NCBI GenBank assembly: GCA_023259065.1
Contig: JAHFQY010000027.1
Coordinates: forward strand, 1 to 32,419
DNA length: 32,419 nucleotides
Origin: Nitrosomonadales bacterium
Lineage (GTDB): Bacteria > Pseudomonadota > Gammaproteobacteria > Burkholderiales > Gallionellaceae
Direction: 5' to 3'
In this document: positions 16,731 through 26,100 of the stretch, piece by piece
Numbering within the stretch: position 1 is the stretch's first letter
Layout: each line of letters opens with the position of its first letter
Notes under the pieces: model-generated
Database searches by the model: none
Told to the model about the DNA's origin: nothing
What the model saw: the letters and a program-made list of their open reading frames with translations, nothing else
Position numbers and translations under genes: made by a program

Positions 16731-16753
16731 TTCTGGCCAGAAGGTGTTACACC
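16731..16753. promoter_or_regulatory. Two adjacent palindromes between the membrane-peptide and XRE genes
   Basis: TTCTGGCCAGAA (16731-16742) is a perfect 12-bp palindrome, directly followed by GGTGT-T-ACACC (16743-16753), another perfect palindrome. They lie 40-62 nt upstream of the small membrane gene and about 110 nt upstream of the XRE gene, in a divergent gap. They look like protein-binding sites, but no regulator can be named. Confidence 0.4.
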
Positions 16754-16813
16754 CTGATGACAAGCATTCGCGGAGGCGAAGAAAAAATCCGCCAATTTTC
16801 AGACAATCCCAGG

Positions 16814-16855
16814 GTGTCCAATATATTTGACACATCACAGGACGGGTATTAGCAT
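16814..16855 (+). promoter_or_regulatory. Promoter and operator of the XRE/nucleotidyltransferase operon
   Basis: -35 TTGACA (16827-16832, perfect), 17-nt spacer, -10 TAGCAT (16850-16855, 4 of 6). Transcription would start near 16862, next to the ATG at 16863, so the mRNA is probably leaderless; no Shine-Dalgarno sequence is visible. A 20-bp palindrome with one mismatched pair (16814-16833, arms GTGTC and GACAC around AATATATT) covers the -35 and fits autorepression by the XRE protein. Confidence 0.7.
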
Positions 16856-16862
16856 TGCCGCC

Positions 16863-17327
16863 ATGCACATAGACATTCACACCATCGGCCGGCAAATCAA
16901 GCAATCCAGACTGCAAGTCGGCATCAGTCAGGCTGAACTTGCCCGTCTGGCGGAAGTTTCTCGCGCCACCATCAATGGCATAGAGAACGGCACAATCAAA
17001 GAAATTGGGGTAAACCGCTTGAACAGGATCGTGGCAGTCAGCCGCAGCCTGCCTGTGCCACATAAAACAATCGGCACATCCAGGCGTAAATCGGCCCGTC
17101 TTGACCTGTCGTTCCCCTACGACTGGAGCAATCCGTCCATGACAGACGATGTCCTGATCGACAAGGTAGTTGAGCGTGGCTTGTTCGAAGACATGGTCAA
17201 AATTGCCATCCGCTATGGTGTAAATGCTTTGCGACTATCCATCACGGCATTTACCTCCAGAAACAGCCTGTCCGCACCCGGATTGAACAGGATGCTGGGC
17301 AATATCGAAAAGGCTTTGCATGCTTAA
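16863..17327 (+). CDS. XRE-family helix-turn-helix regulator, probable antitoxin
   Basis: A 154-residue protein with an N-terminal XRE helix-turn-helix (about 8-62; IKQSRLQVGISQAELARLAEVSRATINGIENG in sense) and a C-terminal domain of about 75 residues (from FPYDWSNP, through LIDKVVERGLFEDMVKIAIRYGVNALRLS, to NRMLGNIEK) that I cannot name. The ATG at 16863 matches the HTH start and the inferred transcription start; a TTG at 16827 in the same frame is actually the -35 element. The gene overlaps the nucleotidyltransferase gene by 8 bp. By position and by analogy with AbiE systems it should be the antitoxin and autorepressor, but the usual AbiEi winged-helix antitoxin is absent. Codon and base use look more A+T-rich than in the motility genes, which hints at transfer. 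Confidence 0.85.
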   Translation: MHIDIHTIGRQIKQSRLQVGISQAELARLAEVSRATINGIENGTIKEIGVNRLNRIVAVSRSLPVPHKTIGTSRRKSARLDLSFPYDWSNPSMTDDVLIDKVVERGLFEDMVKIAIRYGVNALRLSITAFTSRNSLSAPGLNRMLGNIEKALHA

Positions 17328-18051
17328 ACTGGAGTTTATGCCGGAGCGCACAAGGCGAGTATTCGATGCCTTGGCAAAAGAACCGCTAATGCACGGCTTT
17401 GTGCTAATCGGCGGAACCGCATTATCTATTCAGCTTGGACATCGCTTGAGCGAAGACCTTGATTTTTGGTTGCCCAGCGCAGCCATGTCCAAAGACCGGG
17501 TGAATTCCATTTTGGAAAACCTGGCGACCGCCGGACTTCATCACGAATTTGCCACGCCAGCCTGGAAATTGTCGCAAGCGCGTATCAATGGTATTGACCT
17601 GCTATCACAAAGCCGAGACCACGTTGTCGACGGCGTGAAAGTGACATTCTTTGCGCGCAATGATGTTCCTTATCGCCATTTCGCAGGAATGAAAAGAATC
17701 CGGGGCCAATCTCAATTCGACATTGCCCATGAAGAAACCATTTTCCACATGAAGGCATGGCTGCTATCACAACGCGTGCGTTCTCGTGATCTGTATGACT
17801 TGATGGCAATGTCGCAGCGGGGGAAAACCATGGCGGATATTCTTGAAGCAGGCTCGCAGGCTGATCCCTCTTTTCAGCGCGAATATGCGAAAGAAGTATT
17901 GGTAGGAAACATTCCGCTTGATGCCGATGACGAGGGATTTGATTCCATTGAACTCGATATCACCGTGAGGGATATTCAACAGTTTTTTCTTTCGGCGGTG
18001 AATCGATATGAAATACAAGTGGCGTCAGAAATCGCCAATAAGTTGCGCTAG
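17320..18051 (+). CDS. AbiEii/AbiGii-like nucleotidyltransferase, probable toxin
   Basis: A 243-residue protein of the AbiEii-like nucleotidyltransferase family, known as the toxin half of abortive-infection and TA systems; characterised relatives transfer nucleotides to tRNA or other targets. The signature is clear: Gly31-Gly32-Thr-Ala, then HRLSEDLDFW with Asp46 and Asp48 as likely metal ligands. The downstream helix MKAWLLSQRVRSRDLYDLMAM (here about 144-164) matches the conserved K...R-D-x-Y-D part of the family. The ATG at 17320 has AAAAGG upstream and overlaps the regulator's stop by 8 bp, so translation is coupled. It ends 40 nt before a strong bidirectional terminator and faces the tRNA-rpoD unit tail to tail. 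Confidence 0.85.
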   Translation: MLKLEFMPERTRRVFDALAKEPLMHGFVLIGGTALSIQLGHRLSEDLDFWLPSAAMSKDRVNSILENLATAGLHHEFATPAWKLSQARINGIDLLSQSRDHVVDGVKVTFFARNDVPYRHFAGMKRIRGQSQFDIAHEETIFHMKAWLLSQRVRSRDLYDLMAMSQRGKTMADILEAGSQADPSFQREYAKEVLVGNIPLDADDEGFDSIELDITVRDIQQFFLSAVNRYEIQVASEIANKLR

Positions 18052-18091
18052 ATTAAATCTCAATTCATATAACCCCGCCGTAATTACTGCC

Positions 18092-18143
18092 CCAATAAGA
18101 CAAAAGACCCAGGCGTTCAAACCTGGGTCTTTTGTCTTATTGG
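18092..18143. terminator. Bidirectional terminator, perfect 22-bp stem reaching the tRNA 3' end
   Basis: Arms 18092-18113 and 18122-18143 are perfectly complementary over 22 bp, with an 8-nt loop. The core (AAGACCCAGG and CCTGGGTCTT) is flanked by A- and T-runs, so it can terminate both the plus-strand toxin operon (ending 18051) and the minus-strand rpoD-tRNA transcript. The right arm includes TGG at 18141-18143, which is the CCA end of the tRNA on the minus strand. Confidence 0.9.
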
Positions 18144-18217
18144 TGGGCCCTCGCGGACTTGAACCGCGGACCAAAGGATTATGAGTCCTCTGCTCTAACC
18201 AACTGAGCTAAGGGCCC
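18141..18217 (-). tRNA. tRNA with CAT anticodon, probably tRNA-Ile2 (lysidine-modified), possibly tRNA-Met
   Basis: A complete 77-nt cloverleaf with encoded CCA. Acceptor GGGCCCT/AGGGCCC, D stem GCTC/GAGC, anticodon stem GAGGA/TCCTT with loop CTCATAA (anticodon CAT), variable TGGTC, T stem CGCGG/CCGCG with loop TTCAAGT. CAT can mean Met or, once C34 is changed to lysidine by TilS, Ile reading AUA. Pairs C4-G69 and C5-G68 and the T-loop resemble E. coli tRNA-Ile2 rather than elongator tRNA-Met, so I favour Ile2. It starts 6 nt after the rpoD stop codon and probably shares the rpoD transcript. Confidence 0.95.
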
Positions 18218-18223
18218 TTGAAC

Positions 18224-20176
<1,953 letters not shown>

Positions 20177-20253
20177 ATGGGTGGATTCCCAGTTAAATAC
20201 TAAAATTGAAAAATTAAATGCGGCCTGAACAAAAGCCGCTTAAATGGGCGCGG

Positions 20254-20259
20254 ATTATA
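20254..20259 (-). promoter_or_regulatory. -10 element of a probable rpoD promoter
   Basis: A perfect TATAAT on the minus strand, 78 nt before the rpoD ATG, in the 126-nt gap after dnaG. No good -35 lies at 16-18 nt upstream, so it may need an activator or be weak. A separate rpoD promoter is also known in the E. coli operon. Confidence 0.5.
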
Positions 20260-20302
20260 CCCGATTTTGCAAAACCTTACCGCAGCTTGGGGGAAACCGG
20301 CT

Positions 20303-22045
20303 TCATTTCATCCCCGCCAGCCTTTCCTGCAGCAATTGCAGGTAGAGCGTGCGCTCCTGCTGCTCCAGCCCTTTCAGGCCGGTTTGCTGGAATTTCAGCT
20401 CCAGTTCCTGCCACTGGCGCCTGCGCTCTTCCTCGCGCAGCCTGGTCAACACACCTTCGACCTCGGCCGCCACGTCAAATTCCTCGCCCCACTGCAAAAT
20501 ATCCGCCTGCGCTGCGGCAAGCGCCGCTTCGTGGGCCGTGCCCTGAAAATGCTGGATCATACCGGCCGTGCTGACCTCGCCCTCCTGCCCGGCCAGCCAT
20601 TCGGCCAGGGCCATGATGGCCGCGGCATCGGCGCCATCGGCGGCGAAATCGGCGGGCAAACTCCGCGCCAGCTCCGGTTTCACCAGCAAACAGCGCAACA
20701 AGGCGCGCACATTGGAAGGCGCGCGGCGCGCCGCCTTGGCCGGTGCCTTGCGTTGCGGGGCCGCAATGGGCTTGATCGCGTACAAGGCCTCCAGTTCGGC
20801 CTGGGTAATTCCGGCCAGCGCGGCCACTTCCTTGCGCAGCAGCAAGGCCATGGTTGGGGCGCTAATCGCCAGCAACAGGGGCTGCGCGCTTTTCAGCAAG
20901 TTGCTGCGGCCTTCCTGCGTGCGCAAATCCACCTGGGCGCACAGCTCGCGCAGCAGGTAGCCGGAAAGCGGCAGCGAGTCGTGCAGCAATTCCTCAAACG
21001 CCTCGGTGCCGTGCTCGCGCACATAGCTGTCCGGGTCATGCTCCTTGGGCAGAAACAGGAAGCCGATGCGCTTGCCATCGACCAGGTGCGGCAGCGAGTT
21101 TTCCAGCGCGCGCCAGGCCGCCTTCTGCCCGGCGGCGTCGCCATCAAAGCAGAACACCACCTGCTCGGCCAGGCGCAGCAGCTTCTGCACATGAAAGGGC
21201 GTGGTTGCCGTGCCCAGCGTGGCCACGGCATATTCAACCCCGTGCTGCGCCAGCGCCACCACGTCCATGTAGCCTTCAACCACCACCACCATCTGGCTGG
21301 CGCGTATGGCTTTCTGCGCCTGAAACAGACCGTACAGCTCATGGCCTTTTTCAAACAGTGTGGTTTCCGGCGAGTTGAGATACTTGGGCTCGCCCTTGTC
21401 CAGCACGCGCCCGCCAAAACCGATGACCTGCCCGCGCGCATTCACGATGGGGAACATGATGCGGTCGCGGAAGCGGTCATACCGCTTTCCCCCCTCGCCT
21501 TCAATCACCATACCGGTCTCGACCAAACTGGCGTCCTGGTAGCTGGGAACGATGCTGGCCAGATTCTGCCAGGCATCAGGCGCATAACCGATGCCAAAGC
21601 GTGCGGCCACTTCACCGGAAAGCCCGCGCCGCTTGAGATAGTCGATCGCGCGCGGCGACTGCTTGAGCTGCTCGCGGTAGTAACGCGTCGCCGCCCGCAT
21701 CACATCGTATAAATCCGGGGCCACTTTGTGCTGCACCTGCCCCGGCGTCGTTTGTTCGCGCGGCACTTCCACACCGATGCCGCGCGCCAGCTCCTCCACC
21801 GCATCCACAAAGCCCAGCCCGGTATGCTCCATGACAAAGCCGATGGCCGTGCCATGGGCGCCGCAACCAAAGCAATGGTAGAACTGCTTGCTCTGGCTAA
21901 CGGTAAAGGACGGGGATTTTTCGTTGTGAAACGGGCAACAGGCGGAATAATTCGCACCCGCTTTTTTCAGGGGAACATAGCGCTCGATGACATCGACAAT
22001 ATCGAGGCGATTGAGCAAATCCTGAATAAAACTTTTTGGAATCAC
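20303..22045 (-). CDS. dnaG: DNA primase
   Basis: Makes RNA primers at the replication fork and works with the DnaB helicase. The 580-residue product is the normal length. The N-terminal CHC2 zinc finger has Cys37, His40, Cys58 and Cys61 (CPFH ... CFGC). The TOPRIM core follows, with VVVVEGYMDVVALAQHG and CFDGDAAGQKAA providing the acidic metal-binding residues, and a C-terminal helicase-binding region (about 430-580). The start is GTG at 22045 (encoding M-I-P-K-S-F-I as in the family), with a GAGG-type site upstream. It is 83 nt after yqeY. Confidence 0.98.
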   Translation of the reverse strand: MIPKSFIQDLLNRLDIVDVIERYVPLKKAGANYSACCPFHNEKSPSFTVSQSKQFYHCFGCGAHGTAIGFVMEHTGLGFVDAVEELARGIGVEVPREQTTPGQVQHKVAPDLYDVMRAATRYYREQLKQSPRAIDYLKRRGLSGEVAARFGIGYAPDAWQNLASIVPSYQDASLVETGMVIEGEGGKRYDRFRDRIMFPIVNARGQVIGFGGRVLDKGEPKYLNSPETTLFEKGHELYGLFQAQKAIRASQMVVVVEGYMDVVALAQHGVEYAVATLGTATTPFHVQKLLRLAEQVVFCFDGDAAGQKAAWRALENSLPHLVDGKRIGFLFLPKEHDPDSYVREHGTEAFEELLHDSLPLSGYLLRELCAQVDLRTQEGRSNLLKSAQPLLLAISAPTMALLLRKEVAALAGITQAELEALYAIKPIAAPQRKAPAKAARRAPSNVRALLRCLLVKPELARSLPADFAADGADAAAIMALAEWLAGQEGEVSTAGMIQHFQGTAHEAALAAAQADILQWGEEFDVAAEVEGVLTRLREEERRRQWQELELKFQQTGLKGLEQQERTLYLQLLQERLAGMK

Positions 22046-22128
22046 CCCAACCCTCGCCTGCGCTTAAACTTTGGTGTGGAGAAACTGGATTAGCCGGTGG
22101 CCGGGCCTGTTGGCCAGCCGGGCAATTA

Positions 22129-22575
22129 CTACTTGGACAAACGCGCTTTAACCTGCCCGGACACGCGGCCGATATCGGCACGCCCCGCCAGTTGCGGCTT
22201 GAGTATGGCCATCACCTTGCCCATGTCCTGCGCACTGGCCGCACCGCTGGCGGCAATCGCCGCGGTAATGGCCGTGTCAATTTCCGCTTCGCTCAGCTGC
22301 TGCGGCATGTAACCCTGCAGCACGCTCATCTCGAACTTCTCGGCATCGGCCAGATCGTGGCGGGCGGCTGCCTCGTACTGGCTGACCGAATCGCGGCGCT
22401 GCTTCATCATCTTGTCGATAATGGCCAGCACATCAGAATCTGTAAGCTCGATGCGTTCATCCACTTCGCGCTGCTTCATGGCCGCCAACAAAAGACGAAT
22501 AGCCCCCAGGCGCGCCGTTTCCTTGGCGCGCATGGCGGTCTTCATGTCTTCAGTGATTTGCTGTTTAAGACTCAT
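22129..22575 (-). CDS. yqeY: GatB/YqeY domain protein
   Basis: A 148-residue protein of the YqeY family, similar to the tail domain of GatB, which binds tRNA in the glutamyl/aspartyl-tRNA amidotransferase. The stand-alone role is not firmly known. MSLKQQITEDMKTAMRAKETARLGAIRLLLAAMKQREVD is typical at the N-terminus, and VLQGYMPQQLSEAEI and KPQLAGRADIGRVSGQVKARL at the C-terminus. Its place between rpsU and dnaG is common in proteobacteria. The ATG at 22575 lies 51 nt after rpsU, with a GC-rich hairpin in the gap; the ribosome site is weak. Confidence 0.95.
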   Translation of the reverse strand: MSLKQQITEDMKTAMRAKETARLGAIRLLLAAMKQREVDERIELTDSDVLAIIDKMMKQRRDSVSQYEAAARHDLADAEKFEMSVLQGYMPQQLSEAEIDTAITAAIAASGAASAQDMGKVMAILKPQLAGRADIGRVSGQVKARLSK

Positions 22576-22587
22576 TCTGTCAGTAAG

Positions 22588-22611
22588 GCGCCGCGCAAAC
22601 AGGCGCGGCGC
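22588..22611 (-). terminator. Intercistronic hairpin after rpsU (attenuator-like)
   Basis: A perfect 9-bp GC stem, GCGCCGCGC/GCGCGGCGC, with a 6-nt loop, 15 nt after the rpsU stop on the minus strand. There is no U-run behind it. In E. coli a terminator between rpsU and dnaG lets S21 be made in excess over primase; this hairpin sits in the matching place and may do the same or protect the rpsU message. Confidence 0.6.
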
Positions 22612-22626
22612 TTGCCGGAACCGGAA

Positions 22627-22839
22627 TTAATACAGCTTTGGAGGCAGAACCTGGTTACGCAGACGCTTGTAGTGGCGTTTTACGGCTGCAGCCAGCTTGC
22701 GCTTGCGCTCGGCTGTTGGCTTCTCGTAGAACTCACGGGCGCGCAATTCGGTCAGCAGGCCGGTTTTTTCTACAGAGCGCTTGAAACGACGCATGGCTAC
22801 TTCAAACGGCTCGTTCTCTTTAACACGTACGGTTGTCAT
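22627..22839 (-). CDS. rpsU: 30S ribosomal protein S21
   Basis: Ribosomal protein S21, 70 residues from the ATG at 22839, of normal length and highly basic. [20 protein letters not shown] and [12 protein letters not shown]-type segments are diagnostic. Two in-frame TTG codons just upstream are less likely starts, since AAGGT sits at 22847-22853 with right spacing to the ATG. First gene of the rpsU-yqeY-dnaG-rpoD operon, driven by the promoter at 22876-22904. Confidence 0.98.
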   Translation of the reverse strand: MTTVRVKENEPFEVAMRRFKRSVEKTGLLTELRAREFYEKPTAERKRKLAAAVKRHYKRLRNQVLPPKLY

Positions 22840-22875
22840 CAACAAACTACCTTATACAAAAAATTTGAGGGCGCG

Positions 22876-22904
22876 ATTCTAGCAAAACGGCCCCCTTTCC
22901 ACAA
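22876..22904 (-). promoter_or_regulatory. Promoter of the rpsU-dnaG-rpoD operon
   Basis: On the minus strand: extended -10 TGC-TAGAAT (TAGAAT at 22881-22876, 5 of 6), 17-nt spacer, and a weak -35 TTGTGG (22904-22899). The start point would be near 22869, about 30 nt before the rpsU ATG. Confidence 0.65.
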
Positions 22905-22917
22905 CCGCGATTTCAAA

Positions 22918-22954
22918 TCGGCCGGCTTATTGCTGGCCGACTCGCCCAATAAGC
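22918..22954. other. Two mutually exclusive hairpins downstream of the kinase cluster
   Basis: TCGGCCGGC (22918-22926) can pair with GCTGGCCGA (22932-22940), 8 of 9 plus a wobble. The overlapping GCTTATTG (22925-22932) can instead pair perfectly with CAATAAGC (22947-22954). On the minus strand the first hairpin is followed by a short TTTG, so it may end the kinase transcript ahead of the rpsU promoter. Confidence 0.4.
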
Positions 22955-23010
22955 AATATTCCCTTATAAATCATAATGTCAGGCAAAAACAGTGGAGCCT
23001 GAATCACCCC

Positions 23011-23086
23011 AACCCCTCCCAGCCTCCCCTTGACAGGGGAGGAGCGGGCCGGCTCTCCCCCTGTCAAGGGGGAGCTGGAGGGGGTT
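23011..23086. repeat. 76-bp REP-like inverted repeat, copy 1
   Basis: A long imperfect palindrome with arms AACCCCTCCCAGCC... and ...GGAGCTGGAGGGGGTT around CCCTTGACAGGGG and its inverse CCCCTGTCAAGGGG. It lies 34 nt after the stop of the kinase at 23121. A 77-bp copy at 30681-30757 is nearly identical in the arms and differs in the loop. Such GC-rich intergenic palindromes are common dispersed elements in betaproteobacteria and can end or protect transcripts. Confidence 0.9.
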
Positions 23087-23120
23087 AGGGTATTCCTTTC
23101 AAATCTCCCACGCTTGCCCC

Positions 23121-26100
23121 CTATTTCGCCGCCAAACCCCTGATACGTTTTATCAACACATTGAAATCCACGGGTTTATACATGAAGCCGGCAATGCCGA
23201 CAGCGGCCACAGCTTCAGGATTGGCCTTGTCGCTGTAGCCGGTGCACAGCACGATAGGCAGTTGCGGGCGCAGCGCAAGCATCTGCACCGCCATATCCAT
23301 GCCGCTCAGCCCCGGCATGGATTCATCGGTAATCACCGCATCTACACTATCCGGGGCGGCCATAAAGGCAGCCAAGGCCTGTTGCGGCTGATTGAACGCG
23401 TTAACCCTGGCGCCGTGCACGGACAACAACTCTTCCATCATCATCGAGAGGGCGACCTCGTCATCCACCACCATGATGCGCAAGCCGGACAGCGACAGCT
23501 CGTCATCGGTACGCAGCGCTTCAGTGGCTGCACTCTGCGCGGGGGCATCCGCAAGCGGCAGCAGAATTCGGAATGTTGTGCCCGCGCCCGGCGCGGTTTC
23601 AACCAGAATATGCCCGCCCGCCAGATGCACAATGCCATGCGCCACCGCCAGCCCCATGCCGCTGCCTTTGCCCACTTCCTTGGTGGTAAAGAAGGGATTG
23701 AAAATATTCGGCAAGATGTCGGCAGGAATACCGCTGCCGCTGTCGCTCACGGCAATTTCCACAAAGCTGCCGGAAAAATCCTGGTTACAGGAAGAGCACA
23801 CGCCCTTGCCCACTTCGCGCAACCCCAGCACAAAATTGATCGTGCCATATTCGCCGATGGCATCGCGGCCATTGATACCCAGATTCAACAACACCTGATG
23901 CAGCTGCACCGGCTGGATATTGACGCGGAGATCGTCATGCAGGCCGGTTAAATTCAATGTGATCGTGGCCGGCACCGAGGCGCGCAGCAGGCTGACCACC
24001 TCCTTCACCACCGGCTGCAGCAAGACTATGGATTTTTCATTCTCCTTGACCACCGGCGAGTTGCGGCCAAACAGCATCATCTGGGCAACCAGCGCCTTGG
24101 CACGCTCACTGGCAACGATGATCGAATCCAGGTAGCGCAAGGCCGGCCCCTCTGCAGACTCCCGCTTCAGCGTATGCCGGGCCAGCTCAGCATAGCCGAA
24201 AATCGCCCCCAGGATATTGTTGAAGTCGTGCGCCACACCGCTGGTCAGATGCCCTATGGCCTCCATCTTGGTGGCCTGGCGCAACTGGGCATTAAGCTTG
24301 AGCTCGCGTGCGGCACTGGCCTTGCGCTCGCTGATATCCTCAACCACCATCACGTGCTGTGTGGGCGTCTCACCCGGCTGCCACAGCGCCGAGGTCGACA
24401 GGCTGACCCATACCACAGAGCCATCCGGCCTGATACAGCGCTTCTCCGTGGAGTATCCGCTGATCTGTCCGGACTTGAGCTGCTTCAGGTAATCCAGACC
24501 CGATGCAATGTCATCAGGGTGAGTAATGGACTGGAACGTTGCTGCCAGCATCTGTTCCTGGCTCAGGCCGACGATGTCGCAGTAACGCTGGTTCACATTG
24601 AGAAACTGCCCGCTCAGGCTGTCCACCAGCGCCACGCCTACCGGCACCTGTTCGAAGATCGTGCGCAAGCGTTGCTCGCTTTCACGCAACGCTTCTTCGG
24701 CCTGCTTGATCTGCGTAACATCTGTCACCGTCACCACAAACCCCTGCGCCTTGTCATTCACGATGGTGGGCACATATTGCACCCAGACGCTGCGCACTTC
24801 CCCATTGGTCTTGCTCAACTTGCGTTCGAACTGTTGCGCCTCGCCATACAGCGCCTTGCGCATCAAGGGTTCATTAAGCCGGTACATCTCCTCACCCAGC
24901 ACCTCCGGAGCACGCATGCCCAGCATTTCCTTCGGGCTGCGCCCAAACCATTCCATCGATGCTGTATTGGAAAATGCACAGATCAGATCCTTGGTCCAGT
25001 AGGTCACCATGCCGGGCACTGCGTCCGTCACCGTTTTCAGCAGCTGCTGATTCAGGCGCGACTTTTCTTCCGCCAGTTTGCGTTCGCTGATATCCGAATT
25101 GGTGCCTATCAAACGCAGCGGCTTGCCGTTAGCATCGCGGGCAACAGCCATGCCACGGGCAAGTATCCATTTCCAGCTGCCATCCTTGCAGCGCAAGCGG
25201 TGCTCAAAGACCATGGTCTTGCCCTTGCCCGCCATGTAAGCCTCAACCACTTCCAGCACCACGGCCAAATCGTCCGGGTGAATACGGGCAACCCATTCCG
25301 AGTACTTGTTCTTGATTTCATCCCCGGCATACCCCAGCATGGATCGCCACAGATCCGAATACACTGCCGCGCCGGTTTCAACATCCCAGTCCCACACGCC
25401 ATCACCCGCCCCTTCCAGGGCAAAGTTCCAGCGTTCCTCGCTTGCGGCAGCCTGCTTGCTCAGGCGTTGGCGCACAGCCATTACCCTGGCGAGGTACCAG
25501 CTGGCCAACACAATCAGCAGCAGCGCGGCAAAGAACAGTGTAATGGCGACGGGATACCGCCCCAGGCTGTGGCCGGGCAACAGTTGAGGCGGAATATATG
25601 AGACAACTTTCCAATAATATTCTTCCGCCTGGTGCAACCCAGGGGTGTTGCCACTGGCGGATAGCGTGCCAATATGGTGCTGCCCGTGCTTGAGCGGAAA
25701 GACGGTATCAAAAACGAACACACCGTTCGCTGTCTGCATGCTCCCTTCCACAGTGGAGGAGATGGTTTTCCATTCTTCCGGATAGCGGTTGAAAAATGAG
25801 CGCTGCTTATTCAGCATGAAGCCCCATGCATCATTCTCCTGCGGGCTGCTCAACCAGTAGCCCTCACGGTTGAGCAACATTTCGTCGGCCTTCAGCGTAC
25901 CCGTACTGGCCTGCATATGCTCGATCAACATTGCACCGTAGTAGTTGAGCAGCACAACGCCTTGTTTGCGCCCGCGGCTGTCGAATACCGGCGTGCCAAA
26001 GCGGATCATCGGCTTGTAGGGCATTTCAATCTGGCCGTTGTCGGTATTCAGGTCCAGCGGCGAAACATAAACCTCTCCACGCTTCAGCTTGAGTGTTTCC

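Noticed and set aside
15400-18217. tRNA-anchored genomic island with att sites
   Set aside because: The accessory genes do face the tRNA 3' end, but I found no integrase and only a 7-base match (CCGCGAG near 15415) to the tRNA T-arm, which is not an attachment repeat.
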